In this document: positions 10,346 to 24,300 of the stretch, one piece after another
Position numbering within the stretch: the stretch's first letter is position 1
How the letters are laid out: every line of letters begins with the position of its first letter
Assembly (NCBI RefSeq): GCF_022539315.1
Contig: NC_066326.1
Span: forward strand, 19,174,601 to 19,238,600
Direction of reading: 5' to 3'
Origin: Serinus canaria
Lineage: Eukaryota > Chordata > Aves > Passeriformes > Fringillidae
Length of the DNA: 64,000 nucleotides
Position numbers and translations under genes: made by a program
The notes under the pieces: generated by a model
Seen by the model: only the letters and a program-made list of their open reading frames with translations
Database searches by the model: none
Told to the model about the DNA's origin: nothing

Positions 10346-13300
10346 CCCTTCCCACCGCTTCATACCCTGTAATAACACAGCAAAGCTCCTCAGGCCAAGC
10401 TCTGTATTTTGGGGAAACTCTAGTCAGGAACTGAAAGTGTCGCTCGGGCGAACCGGGTGCGAGGAGGAGCACGGCGCAAAGATGCGACATATCTCGTATT
10501 GCTGCATGCCATGAGGGCTGATCACGTCTTTCAGGATGGTGAAAAGAATCGAGGCAATTTTAGTTAAACCCCATTAAACATTTGGATGGAGCGTGCGTTT
10601 TGCATAGTTTCCTAAGGAAGTGTTAGCATAGATTCCAATAAGCTTGGGTTTAACTAGCTTTCAGTGAAACTCAAACACGTTAAGGAAGGACACACCTACA
10701 CCGGCTGTTTTCATAGGAATGTCACTGCAAGACTCTAACCAGAGAGTATTTACGCTGCAATGTCTGCTTTCAACATCTAATGATTATCCAGACAGCCTCT
10801 TCCCCGCAGAACGTCTGGGATCCACAACAACCCCACGTTTTTCTGGTCCTGACTCAACGCCTCCTGCATCAAACTTCATCTCTACTTGTAAACAGAGACA
10901 AATCCAAAGCAGACACAGGCAGTTCCCAAAAGTCAACTTCTCCCTCGGAAACCAGTTTCCATTTAGGAACTAAGTGCAGACAGTTTTAGCGTGGGCTGTG
11001 AAAGAAGGAGACACACTGGAAAGTGAGGCTGGAAAGCTCTGACCTCCAAAGCAGTCACAGAATTTTTTGAGGAATGTGCTTTCCTGAAGCCACTTCAAAC
11101 ACAATCTTCCTTCCACAGATACAATCTCGCTAGATCAGCAAATAACCAAGCAATACAAACACATCCCATTCCAAACACTGCATGGATAGTTGTTACAGAT
11201 GGCTTTCCCCCCATCAATGTCAAGCATCCAGAATTCCCAATTTAGTTTTGACCATTCAGGTACAAAGTTTTTGTTAGATCACTTTTTACTTGAATATGTT
11301 GTTAAAGTGTAATGTGGACATTAAACGCCCAAATCATCTACACATTTAAGATCTCACATGTATTCCAACGGGGGGAATTGAACACAGAAAAACAAATTCT
11401 TGCTGCACTACACAGACAGCATTGTGGTTTCTGAGTCGAGGAAGCCTGTTGCAGTTATTTTTGGAGGGATTTTTTGTGAATGTTTCAACATTCCAAAACC
11501 ATTTTAATTCAACCATAATCAATAGCATACATTCAATTTTCCCTGGGGTAACAATAACTGTAATGCGCACTGCACAATCCACCCTGTCTCAGGTGGCGAT
11601 TTAGCAGAGATTTCTAAGTCTATGACTTCTTAAGACAATTTTTGGTGGCACTTAGCTAAGTATCTTTGCCATCCTGATGGCAGAGGTGCTGAACACACAG
11701 AGCTGATGTTTCAGGCTTCAGAAAATGGGCAGGAGAGGCTTTTCTACCAACACAGAGCCAAACCTGGGCTTCTACAGCACTTTATTGATCTGCACTTCAC
11801 ATAGAAAGCTCTGGCAGAACCAGTAGGATGTATAGTCTCTGTTGTCCTCCTGCTGCTATTTTGACACCAAACTAGTATTAGCTATTGTGGAAATTTGTAG
11901 TGCAGTGTAAGGAGATCAAAAAGTGACTTTTCATGTCCTACTATCCTTATTCCTGGCTATTTGTTGGAGCACAACTAAGCACAACACAATGTGATCTTTG
12001 CTCCGCTAGATCAACCTGACTTAAGCACAAGTGAAGGAGCTGGGAAATCTCTCTGAAGAGGAAGTAAACAAAGATTTTAAAGTGTGATTTTATACTTTCC
12101 AGAACAGCCCAGAAGTCTGAGGGAAATAATTGTGAAGCAAGTGGGCTGGCTGACCTTGGGAAGAGTTTACTGTGACAAGCAGCTCACTCATTGAGCTGCT
12201 GCTTCATTCACTTTGGACCACTGCAGTTTCCAGCCAGTTGCCCAACAAACAGCACTCTCAAACTACAACATCTCAGCAGTGAATGACTTCCTCAGACCAT
12301 TCAACCCTCCCTGCTATAGCTAAACCTATTTCATTTCTAATACAGAAATAGAATTAAACATTAGATTAAACGCAACACTGAAATTTTGGTTTATCTAGTA
12401 ATTTACATAAATCACTGCTATTTAATGTGTTAATGGCTAAAACAAAGTTTGTAAACCCCCAGAGTGCAACAAACTCAATTTGTAATTATGAGCATACAGC
12501 AATTTGTACAATATGCCATCTAAATCTACAGTAATTATGACCCTGCTTAAAGGGTAATTCCCACTTTAATCACATTTAATACACCATTATTTCCAAGATC
12601 TGAGAAGGCTGAAAAATAAGCATTTGTTTTGCATTTTGCTTGAATAAAAGCAAAGGGTTACACAGGCAAAAAAAAAAAAAAAAAAAACCCAGAAGAAACT
12701 ACTAGGGAGTAGTTTTCTTCCTGCAGAGTATAAATACAGCCATGCAGCATTGTACAATAAACTGCATATACAGGTCAAAATACCTGTTATTCCTCTCACA
12801 GTGGGATTTGAGGAGATATTGATGAAAAAAATATGCTAACTCACGTGGATCCTCCACGTCCTGCCTCCTATGGTGAATTCTCTGTTTCTCATGCTCTCCC
12901 TCCACCCATGCTTTACCTGTACACCTAATGTAAACCTAAATATAATAAGTATTCAGTAAAAAAGATCACTTTCAAGGATGTACAGCACAATCCTCTTTCA
13001 CATTATTCTCTTCTGTTGCACAGTGAGAATTATCAGTGAACAGTAATCAATCCTCTAACCATATAAAACATCACAATGCTCCCACATGGCCTGGAATGAC
13101 ATGGGAATTCTCAAGTATGCCAAGGAATTCTTCAAAAGCTAACATGCTCCTGTACTCATCCCAGTTTTGTGTCCCCCCCAAGTGGATTTATCTTTTCTCA
13201 TACATATTTCTGCATTTTCCATGGCTCTGTACTAGATTATTTAATTTTTTAATGCCAACACACAAAAATCAGCATAAAAACAATAACTACAACTTCAGTT

Positions 13301-16300
13301 CATTTCTTAAACTGAACTTATAAAGCCTTTAAACAAACACATCTGGGAAAAGGCTTTATGCTGTCAGTTGCTACGGAGAAGGCAAAACAATGAATCTTTG
13401 TAGTCTTTTTTGCTCTCCAAAGAACAAATCCTAAGTCTATTTAAGGCAAAGGAAATCTTCACTGGTTTCAAGGGTTTGGAGACCCCAAAGTGGTGCTTTT
13501 CTTCCATGTATCTCAAAGCCTCTTACCTTTACAAAACCTAAACGTGTTTATTGCTGTGTGAATGATGGGAATGCTGAAGCATAATGATTATAAACCATAG
13601 CAGAGGAAAATTAGAGTAACTTCTCTCAGTTGCCTTGCAGATCAGTGGGAGAACTAAAGTGAAACACATCTATCTACGTGTTCTGCTTCTTTATCCCCTC
13701 CCACAAAACAAGATGAGGCACTCTACAGAAGGAGGAGAGTCCTGTCTGTGTTGTTGGCCCTCAAAAGAAACCTTGCCAGAGAAAGGCTGTGCTCTCCAGC
13801 AAAGTGTCTCCATACCCTGGCTAGAGGATCTGGATAAGAGCAGCAATTCTGGGACAAAGAAGGAAATTCCACATGATAACAAGGTTTCAAAATGCTAAGA
13901 TACACTGATTTACCAAGGCTGGAGCATGCAAACCAGGCAACCCTGCAAACTACAGCAAGTTATGAAGCACATATACAAAATCTCTGCGCTGAAAGAAACA
14001 ATGCCTAAAGAGGCTTAGACTGCAGACAAACCATCAGACCAGAGCCAGGATTCCTGACTGAAAATTCCCTGCTGTCACTACTCTGACCTGGTTTTGTCTC
14101 TCAGAGTCAGTAGTTGATCCTACAAACCCTCATTTGTGCTAGAAGCTATTGTAAACTGTATTAGTGGTGCACTATAACACTGCCTGACTATTTACATCCA
14201 CGGCAACAACACTGGGAAAAATAACATTAGGCAGAGCTTTTTGAACATGATTTAGGTTTGTCTCTCAGACAGCTCTGAAATGCTGCTCACGCTGCTTCTG
14301 AGCTGATGTGTTCATCCTCTGGCCCTGTCTCTGTCTCTGCTCCCCATAGTGCAGCTCTCAGCAAGACACAGTTTTGGTTTTCCACAAAATCAATCTATTA
14401 CTAGATAACTGCATTTCATTATAACACTATCAAGAGATGTAAAATTTCTCTTAACAGATCCATAGGCACATGACTTTTTTTTTTTTTTTTTAAATACCAA
14501 ATACTCCCTTTGAAAAGAATTTAGCAGAAGCCTTTCTGCAGCTGTCACTGTTGCTGCCACTCACCCCAGCAGTGAAACAATACCTGAGGAGCAGAAGCTG
14601 CCAGAAAGGTCAGTCAGCACTGAGGGGTGGTTCTTCAAGAGGAAACATTTCTTTTTCATAAATCCATGGACAGAAGGATAGTGGATACTTGGAAATCCCC
14701 CAAAGGCAGTACAGAGGCTGACAAAGAGCCAGAGAGCCCCCTTAAAAAAAAGTTCATCTGGAAGCCAAGAAAGCCACTTTGTACACCAGAAATAGTAGAT
14801 GGAGTAAAAGGGAAAGGGAAATCTCTGTTCTGAATCAGTGGGGCAATAAAGGCAGGACTCTGTACCAGGAATGCAAGGTGACTGCAATTATAGCTCTGCA
14901 GATACTCTTACGTGTATAAAACTCCTTCATTCCTTCCAATGAAATATGTACAGGAGGGGCTCCTTCATTCTCCTCACGTGGAGTGGCACCTTCTCTGTGG
15001 AATCCAGAGTTCCCACAGCCCAGGACACACCTAGACATTTGCAGCACCAGGTCACTGGGTTCCTGTGGCTGTGTTTGGTGGCAGTGCTGAGCAAGAGTGG
15101 TGGGCACCGAGGCCATGGGGGTCAGGATGGAGAAACTCAGGAAGTAAGGAACATATCCTGCTGCTCTAAACCAGCAGACCTCACAGAGGGAAAGCTGAAA
15201 CCATGGGCTCCCCCTTCCAGAATGTTACTTAGCCTTAATAAAAGTCTGAAAAATTAATTGTTACTGAATAAAATACCTTGCAATGAATTTGGATGGAAAA
15301 CACACATTGAGATGATACAAATAATGCAGGTGGCCAATACACTTTGGGTTAATGCTCTTGAGCACCCTGTGTAAACCAACTGAACCCAAATCAACCTTTA
15401 AAAATATTCCAGATCAGAAGGTTCCTCAGAGCTTCCTCTTTTTTTCCTGCTTTCATTTCATGGCAGTAATAATGTATTTTCTGCAAGAAGTATTTCTTTG
15501 GGATTAATGGCAGTCGAGATTAAACATTTCCTAGTTATGCTTCATGTCATCAACATCTCAAAAGCTCTCCATCCCCAAGAAAAGCACGATTATGTTTACT
15601 TGATATTTAATGTTTGGGTTTTTATTCCAGTTTGAACAATTCGTACATTTACTGAGATGAGTGAGCTTCAGTGCTCACACTAAAATCAAGCACAAAGACA
15701 CATGACTGATTTTAACATGTTTTTACAAATATCTTCCACTTCTAAAAAATACAGAATTGTGTTTCTTTGAACACATATGTGAAAATAATTACAAACCCCA
15801 CAGACAGTGGCTGAAAGCTTGGGAACATAATTACTATTTAGCATTAAAGTAAATACTGGAATGTTGCTACTTCAGATCCTGGACAGAACTGTCTCTCCAG
15901 CAGCATTTGTGACATCTGGCTCAGGATAATGTGCTGCTCTCAGAGATCACGTGTGCAGCGTGTGCCATGCAGAAGGACATATTTTCCATGAGTGCCATTC
16001 TGCAAGCACCATTCGAAACCAAGGAATTTTTCTACTTGAAGCTCAGACTGTGTTACAGTTGTTTATTTTAATAGCAACCACCAAGTTTAAACTGTCAGTA
16101 AAATGACAAGCATCACTGCAATTCCCATATATAATTTTTTTTTAAAAAATTAGCAAAGTCCATTTTTAAGGTAAAGAAATCACTTTTTCACTAACTGCAT
16201 ATTTAAACACATGGGTAAGAAGAAGACTACAAGGAAGGTCTTACTATTTACCTAATAAAGTTAGATTTAAAGGCATTTCACAGAAATAGTTTCATGGTTT

Positions 16301-17097
16301 CTGTATTAGCGCATGGCTGTGCAGTGCAACCACTTCTAAATCCAGAAAAATATTTATCTACACTCCCATTTTGTCAAATCCATCAGCATTGAGATGCATT
16401 GTAGTACTCAGACAGAAAACTTGGTTAAAATGCAGGAATATTTAGACACCTCTTTTTGGCACTGCACATCCCTCAGCCGATCCTGCAGGTGACTGTGCCA
16501 CCAGTGTCCCTTTGCACACAATGCAGCAGAGACCTTCTGCTGAAGCTTTCTGCAGAGTGCAAAGGGTGTGACCACGGCGAACCAAACCAACAAACCCACA
16601 TTACCCAGCAGTGCTCATGCAGCAAAATGAGTTCTGGGCTAAGGTTACCTCTGCAGACACAGGTCAGGGATTGTGTGTGTGCGTGTGTGACACCACTGTG
16701 CCAACAGAGCTCAGCCTCCACTCACTGACTTCAGGCCATGGACCACACCAAAGATCTATGAAAACTCGATTCTAGCTGAAAGTAACAACAAATATTGACC
16801 TTTTCCATGGTAATCTTTACAGGGAATAGAAACTTCCGTGATGTAAACAAAAACAGGAGTGGAAACAACTGGAAACAACACACCTTGGAGAAACACTCCA
16901 CACCAACGCAGAATGAAGAGCATAAAAAAAAGGAGTATTTTTTTTCTCCTTCCTGACTGGAGCATGGCGGGTAGCACAGCAAGTTCCAGTGCCCTCTCTA
17001 TGGAACATGCTGAACTCTCAGAAAAAAGGCTGGGCAGCTCAGACTGCTTTCACAGGGAGACAGGGCACCTCTGCCCATCCTGCCCAAGCTCTGGATA
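10346..17097. other. Upstream or long-isoform intronic DNA, no gene recognised
   Basis: CpG density falls off over the first few hundred bases after the island. I see only short frames without family resemblance, an A20 run near 12669-12688 and a T-run near 14475-14491. Nothing here can be called a gene or a known repeat with confidence. Confidence 0.5.
12669..12688. repeat. Homopolymer A run (about 20)
   Basis: An uninterrupted A tract follows CAGGC. No retroposed body is recognisable upstream, so I do not call it a poly(A) tail. Confidence 0.8.
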
Positions 17098-17098
17098 A

Positions 17099-17373
17099 AA
17101 TCTGGAATAAAAAAGCAATCTGGATAAAAAAGCCAAGGATTCCTCTTGCCTTAAGGGGAGAACAGAATGGTTTCAATGAATGGCACAAAGACAGGGCAGC
17201 CGGACCCCCTCTCCTTTTACCTCTTCTGAAGGGGTATTTCCACACACCACCAACCACCACCTGCCCCACAAGGTGTGGGGTAAGGTACCTATACCTAAAC
17301 CAAAGCATATTTTAAATCACTGACTTCAAAAGGCAAAAAATGGCAAAAGAAAACACATTTCTCACACCCAAAA
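17099..17373. repeat. Duplicated segment, copy A
   Basis: 17118-17200 aligns closely with 18194-18275, sharing the words CTTGCCTTAAGGGGAGAACA and GACAGGGCAGCC. After about 128 unshared bases, 17328-17373 aligns again with 18288-18333, sharing AGGCAAAAA and CACATTTCTCAC followed by CCCAAAACAG. The copies lie in direct orientation about 1.08 kb apart. Copy A opens with two near-identical TCTGGAATAAAAAAGC/TCTGGATAAAAAAGC words (17101 and 17119). It may be a lineage-specific interspersed family or a local duplication; I do not recognise the family. Confidence 0.85.
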
Positions 17374-18193
17374 CAGCAGGGCTAAGACAGGGCACCTCTG
17401 TGTGCCCACTGGGCTGAGACAGAGCACCAGTGTGTGCCCCCTGTCCCACTGGCTGCTCCAGCCAGCTCCCGATCCCAATCATAACCTAAAAATACACCTA
17501 CTGTCCATCCCTCTAAACTTGGAAAAAGAGGTGAGGTGTTAAAGAGTAGGACAACATTGCCTTATCTTTCCATCCACTGTTAAACCAGAAGGAAGAAGCA
17601 ATCAGAAAATACCAAATCTAAATGGCACTGCTGCATTTTACATGCAATGCATCAGGAACTGAGAGGCAGGGCATTTACAGAGGGATCAGTCCAAGCTAAG
17701 GAGACAGGTATTTGTTGCTAGGCACCAGTCCTGCTGAGTGTGCTAGTCCAGAGCACAGAGCACAGGTGACACCTTCCCATTGTCTTCTCTATCACACTGA
17801 CCAGCACAGCGTGGTAAGGGAAAAAAGGACCAGGAGAACCCCTCTTCCAACTCTTGGGTGCAGATAACTGATTACACTTGCCAATATGTTAAATGGAAGA
17901 AGAAATGTGTGTCCCCAGTGTTAGATCTGTGGAGAACACCCAGATTTGCCTTAAATCTCTCCTAGGCCCCATTAGCAAAATACCAACAGAGAGAACAATT
18001 TGCACATGAGTATGCACAGTAGATCTTTGTTCACAGATGAGCAAGATATATTTTGTTTCCTTTTGGAAATGCATAACTCCTGAATTTTTTAACAAGAGTT
18101 ATACTCTGGCACAACTGCATACTGGCACCGAAGACATCAGGGTGCTGAATTTTCATCTTTTAAAATTGTTACTTATTGCAGTCCTTGTTTTGA

Positions 18194-18333
18194 ATCTGGA
18201 TAAAAAGGCAAAGGATCCCTCTTGCCTTAAGGGGAGAACAGAATGGTTCACTGAATGGCACACTGACAGGGCAGCCTAACCCCTGGATAAAAAGGCAAAA
18301 ATAGCAAAAGGAATCACATTTCTCACGCCCAAA
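18194..18333. repeat. Duplicated segment, copy B, with 17-bp exact direct repeats
   Basis: This is the partner of the segment at 17.1 kb. The 128-bp middle part of copy A is replaced by only about a dozen bases. The exact 17-mer CTGGATAAAAAGGCAAA occurs at 18196-18212 and again at 18283-18299, bracketing the shared core. That suggests the middle part of copy A was lost here by recombination between short repeats, or was inserted in A. Confidence 0.85.
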
Positions 18334-18363
18334 ACAGAAAGGGTATTTTGCAATAAACTATAG

Positions 18364-18395
18364 CACTGAAGTAAAAATTCACTGAAGTGAAAATT
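18364..18395. repeat. Two-copy 16-bp tandem repeat
   Basis: CACTGAAGTAAAAATT and CACTGAAGTGAAAATT are adjacent and differ at one base. The second copy runs into CACTTTT, making a near-palindrome AAGTGAAAATTCACTT. It begins 30 bases after copy B of the duplicated segment. Confidence 0.8.
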
Positions 18396-18399
18396 CACT

Positions 18400-21300
18400 T
18401 TTAACTTTTGATTGACCTTTTGTCCTGTCACAGAAAACATTTAATGAATTAAGTCCCATCTAAATCTTAGACAAAAAGAAAATTAAAGTCCATTATGTTA
18501 ATTAATTACACCGTACAATTCAGGGTAGGTGTTCTTTCAAATGCAAACAGTTAATTTACAACTAGAACCACCCCAGGTGTCCTAGGAAAAGCTGCTAACC
18601 AATCTGGAGATTAGGAATGGGAAGTAATTTGAAATGTGAATTCATTTGCTTTACCGTCACATGTTCTTTCCTCCCCACACCCCCAGTCTAGGTGCCCATA
18701 CAACTTACAGTCTGTATTTTGGCAAATAAAACTACCCTGAGGCAATAAAAGAGACAAAGAATGCATTGTAAAGGGATGATCTTTGGCATTCACCAAAGAT
18801 TGCTCAGTGAATCAGTTTATATTAATGTTACTTATCTTCACCAATGTGCAGGAAATATACTCTGGACTCAAAGGGACTCCAATCTCTGCTCCTCCTCCTC
18901 CTCCTACTCTTCAGCACACACAGGATTGCAAGAGCACTGGCAATTTAATCAATTTGTATTTTGTGTTATCTGACCAGAGAGATTTCCTCCTCCTCTAGGG
19001 TAGGATTTATCCTGCTGCACTCAAAGCTCTGTTTGCCGACAAGCCAGAAAACTGAATTACAAGAAACACTTTATTTTGTTGATGGGATTGCAGAGAGGTG
19101 ACTGGGGGCAGAGCACAGCCAATTCCTGGTACCAACCACCATGGGCAGAGGATGATGGAGAGGAGGGATGCAGTTCCAGTCAGGGCTGTTGTATGGAAAC
19201 CACAGTGGAAAGCCTTCCATCCTCTTGAGCCTGACAGGAGCTGACAGCAGAGCTGAAGATGGAGCAGGCTGTTTCAGAGAGGGGGAGCCATCTAGAATCC
19301 TCAGGGGGTTTTAGTATGAACAACATTTCATGGTCTGTGGATCTGAGCTCCTACCCCAAACCAAAATTAAGCTAGGCTTAAGGTGCAAACTTGGCTATGG
19401 ATAAGAGACCCCAGCAGGGGAAACCAAAGAGGTGACACAACCTAACACCTGGTCACCAAACCCCCTCTCAGATGCTGCAGGTGTTCAGTTTCTGAACAAC
19501 CACAAGGATAAATTTTAGTCTTCTAATTCTCCCCTACATATTCTCCAGCAGTGTCAGAGAACATGACCCAAATGTGATATACAGGGAGCAGGCCCAGAGG
19601 GACATAGAGAATATTTATAGTAGCAAACCTCCCATCACATTCACCATGAGCATTGTAACATAAAACCAGCACATTGAGGTTTGCAACCACACTGCAATGA
19701 AGTAAACAGTGGAGGACAAGCACTTCCATGTGTAGTTATCAACTAAAAATAGTTGTTTAATTCTAGGAAGAGAATTCTGACTTGCTAGAGACAGAAGAAA
19801 AATGAAGATAACTGCAGCTCAACAAGAAGTGTTGGAAACCTGTTCCATTTCCTTGATTGGATCACCAGCTTGGATATAATGCCACCTTTCGTTTAAATTA
19901 TGAATTGCAAAGTAATTGAAATGTGAAGTATTGCTCAGTTTAAAATTTAATCTCAAGAAATTCAGGCATACTTGATTTACAATTATTTTTCGTCCTACCA
20001 AAAATACCAGCAAAATCTGAAAAATTAAGAACTTTTAATCTTACAACTCTGTATCTGATACTCTCAACTGACAACACAAAATCCTCCAGTTTTTCAGGGA
20101 GATGAGCACAAAATTTACTGAAACAATTGCCTAAGCAGTGGAGTGAGTCCAAAGTGTATCAGGTGCTTGCTCTACAGCCATTCCAGGAGCTTCTCTCCCA
20201 CATCACTCCACAGGCTTTTGTTACCCACCACAATGAGTTTCAACAAGCAACTTAAAACTGGCAGCAAAGATGCACCTTTATTTACAGGGTTCTCTTTCCA
20301 CACAGTGTAGACAAAGCACCTTCCAGTGCTCAGCAGAAATGAGATCATCCATTTTGCTTTCAGGTTGCTTATAAAGCCAGCAGAGCCTGTCCTGAAGTTC
20401 TTTAGTGATGTTTTCTTACACTTATTTTATATTAAGTACCTACTTACAGCCTATTCTCATTATTGAGGATGAGGGTATTGATAGCAGGAAGGTATTTGTT
20501 GTGGTTTGGGGTTTTTTAGTCATCAAATTAGCTTTCACCAATGGAGAAATACTCAAAGCATCCCTTTTCCTACTGTCCCAAAACCTCCCCCATAACCCAG
20601 AAGGAATGAAACAGCCAAACAGTCCAGCTGGAGTTATTTCCAGTGGATTCTTTTTGAAATTCACAGCAAAATGCACAATCTGAACAATGTGGAAAGATCC
20701 CCTGATAGACAATCCAAAATTCTGATTTTTTTTTTCCTGGAATGGATTCTGCCGTTGCCAAGAGAGGAGGAGTTTAAAGTTTCTGCCATCAGCATTCAAT
20801 GACACAGAGCTGAGAGTGGGATCTGGGCTTTGGTTAGGTCTGAAGAAAGCACTCACACTGCCACACACCAGAGCAGCAGCACAGTTCTCTGTGTTAGGGC
20901 TCTTGAGAGCCAGTTCCACTTTAGGATTGCTGAAAGGAAGAGGCACCATTAACACCGAGGAAAGGTGACCCTTCCACGCTGTGACAGAATATCCAAGGCT
21001 GGCCTTCATCTACACCTCCTCTAAAACACAACCTTGAGAGCTCTGACAAAAACCTGCCTGTCCACAGACCTGGATTTACCCTCCCTACAATGCAAACAAA
21101 TATAAGTAGAGCAAAACAGAACCCCAGACATTCAAAATGAAGCACGCTGAATTCAAGCCCCACAGGCACTCTGTGCAACAATATTCCATGCAGAATCAAA
21201 GATAGACTTTAGAGCAGAAATCTTCTGAAAATCCCTGCAGATGCTGTCCAAGGTATAATGCTACAGTGGTGATGGCACACACACCCTTCAATTATTTCAC

Positions 21301-24300
21301 TTCTAAAAATGAAGGATTAATTATTTTAAACCCGATGAAACCCAGACACTTCTGCAGAGTTTTCAAATTAAAAAAATCTTCTTGTCTGTGATGAATTTTA
21401 TCACACTAGGAAAAATCACCATAGAAAAATCTCAGGGATTCATTCTTTACTCAGCCTAATTCCAACTGCTTGCCAGATTTTCTCCATCCAGAATAGTTTT
21501 CCTTAGAAAACTCAGCTCTGTACTGAGAGGGCTCCACATGCCCATGTCCTCACACAAACTCTACAGAAAGCATTACATGAGCTCATCTACAACTGTGAGA
21601 TACGAACAGCAAAAGGGAGGCAATAAACGTTCCAAATAATTCAGGGGGTTTTATTTTGGAGAAGATATCCCTGCATTTATGCTCCCAGAACATGCTGACT
21701 CACATGTGCAGCTGGAGCTGGCAGAACAGCATCTCCCTCCGAGGTGACAATTCCCTCTGTGTTTGTGAAGGAAGCAGAGAAGATGTGACTTTGCATGAGA
21801 GGAAAAGCAGCAGAGTTCGGAGCTAAAAGCAGCTAACCAGGCTGTCTGGATGTCTGGTCACCACAGGCAGAGCTCTGAACAGCTCTGCTAGAGGAGAGGA
21901 GTTTGGCAAAATCCCAGATGGGGGACAAACGCCTGGAGCAAGTCAGGCTCTGCGAGGGAAGCACCCGGAAACACACTGAATGTTCCCAGTCTGTACCACT
22001 CAAAACACAATTTAATCCATTTACCAAAGCCATTAGAACGTTTCCCTCTGGGTAAAAGACAAAGGCACAAAAAGCATCTCCTCTTGGCTCGTTTCTATGA
22101 AGTGTGGTCAGACATACTTCCATCAAGAGGCCAAACAAAACATGAGCATGAGGCTGAAATTAGGTCTTCCTGGCTGCTCTGGTAAAAGAATTTAGGACGT
22201 AATTTTTATTTTAAGTATACACTGTTAGTTGGTGCATTAGCCATGTTTTGAAAGTTTTTCTTCTCTGCACCATTCTCTCTTTTTGGACCCCAGAGGGTTT
22301 ATTAGAACCAAGCTACCCAGACTCTCTCTGCCATGCTGTCAACACAGCAGTTACATAAACCTGATCCATTTAATTTGTTGTGCTCAAAGCCCAGCTACTG
22401 CAGCCAGTTTGGAAACAATGCTAATATTCCATGGGCTCAAACAACAGGCACCATCAGCTCCAAGGGAGCAGCCTGCTCAGCAGCTGCCACAGCTCCCACT
22501 GCCTGGCCTGGGAAGGGGGGAGGATGCTGATCTTAACCTTTATTGTTCTATTTATGGCTAAAGCATAACATACATCAGGTATAAACCCCAAATCTGTATG
22601 CAGCTCTTGGGAACTGTTCCTAAAAAGCTGCAAATCTAAAGCTCTGTAAGTAAAAAGCAATCTCAAAAATGAGTGGAAGTTTGCTGGGAGAAACAACCTC
22701 TTCATCTGATTCTATTTAAAGGGTACCAAATAATATGGGTTTTCCAATTAATTACACTAAAATAGATAAAAGATTATGATTTCCAATAACAGGCTCACCA
22801 TGGATGCATAATTTTGGTTTGCAGCACGGAAAGGCTGCAGCATAAGTAATCCAAGTGACCTTTCAGGTTGAACCAAGCTACACGGTGCCATAATTCCTCA
22901 CGCAGGATAAAACCACCACAGAGCTGACAGTAAGCATAAGAACCTGAGAGCTTTGAGACAGCTGCTGGAACAAAGACTCTACTGAAATAGCTCTGTATTT
23001 ATACCCAGCTCCTAGAAGAACATAAGAGATAAAACTCAACCACCTTTGCTGGACGAAAGAGGAAACAATTTTACTTTGAGAGGCATGTCTATCTCTGCTG
23101 CTTTCTGTTCAGGTAAACCTGGCACTTTTCATTAAAATCCTGCAGCCAAGCAGACTGGGTATTATTTCACCTGACACTGCTAAAGAGCATTTAGGTCAGT
23201 CTGCACAAAGAGCCAGACCTTTCCTGATGCCAGTTTTCAGCACTGCTGGATGTTGAAGGGTTTTGTAAAGAAGCTGTCATTTTCCCACCTGGGAGAACTG
23301 AAGATCAGGTGACACACCACGCATTTTGCTGACGTTGTGCTGGTTTAGGAAATTAACAGCTTATCAATATTTGCTTTGGGAAACATTTCTCCTCAAATCT
23401 CTCAGATGCAGCTTGCTAGAACTTCCTCCTGCTGGCAAGAGAGCACTGTGCAGTCACTGCCACAATGATGAAATGAGGTCCCTTCGTGTTCACAGACAAA
23501 TGTGCATTGAAATCATCCTGCTGCAGTGGGGTGAAACACACAGCAGCTTTCACAGAGCTTTCCCTGAACAAAAGATTCAAACATCTTTAGGGACTTTGTC
23601 TTACCCTGAGATGGAGAGAGTATTCTGGTTGTATGAATATGCATATGGATAAACAGGATTTTTAGGGCATGAGACCCCAAGAAGGTCATTATCTGCAGCA
23701 TTATTCAGCTGGTTTTTTCCAGTATGGTTTGTTTCAGAGTTGCTCTTGATAAACAGATGAATAATGAAACAGGTGTGATTCTGCTGAAGCAAAAGTAAAT
23801 GAAATGAAGGCAGAAAATGAGTCAAAAAACCACAATAAATGCATTCAGCAATGTCCAACACTTTAAAAACCTTGATAGTTCCACTGTTATCAGCCACCAG
23901 CTGGGAATCCCAACTGATGAGAGTCACAACCACTGTGCTATTTTGTTCATATTTTCCAAACAACAGACGGAAAAGAGTGAATTTCAGAAGATTAATAAAC
24001 ACATCATGTTGTAATTATTTTGTTCCTTCTGCATGTAGTAAAAGCTAATGTTTTTTTTTACTACATGTTCTAACTCAGATTTTGTATTTGCTAGATTAAG
24101 GCACTGTAAGGAAATATAAAACCTACATTAATGCCTTATGTGTGAGCCTATTTTGTTGAAGGATTTATAAATATTAACAAGATAAAATTTACAAATGCAA
24201 AAGACATCATTTGCAGCTGTAAATGTTTAATTCTGAGAGAACAGGAATAACATTTTCAACTTCAAGCAAGTCATGAGCTATATTAGAAGAATTCTGATGT

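Noticed and set aside
9362..10372. 336-codon open frame on the plus strand over the first CpG island, and the 211-216-codon frames opposite it
   Set aside because: They are Pro/Arg/Gly/Ala-rich translations of CpG-dense tandem-repeat DNA on both strands at once. Only the 65-nt stretch ending at a donor matches a known protein.
9840..10490. The whole 216-codon minus-strand frame as the IQSEC1 N-terminus
   Set aside because: Its upstream part translates the 85-bp tandem repeat and has no family resemblance. The ATG at 9908 has a purine at -3 and gives the known N-terminus.
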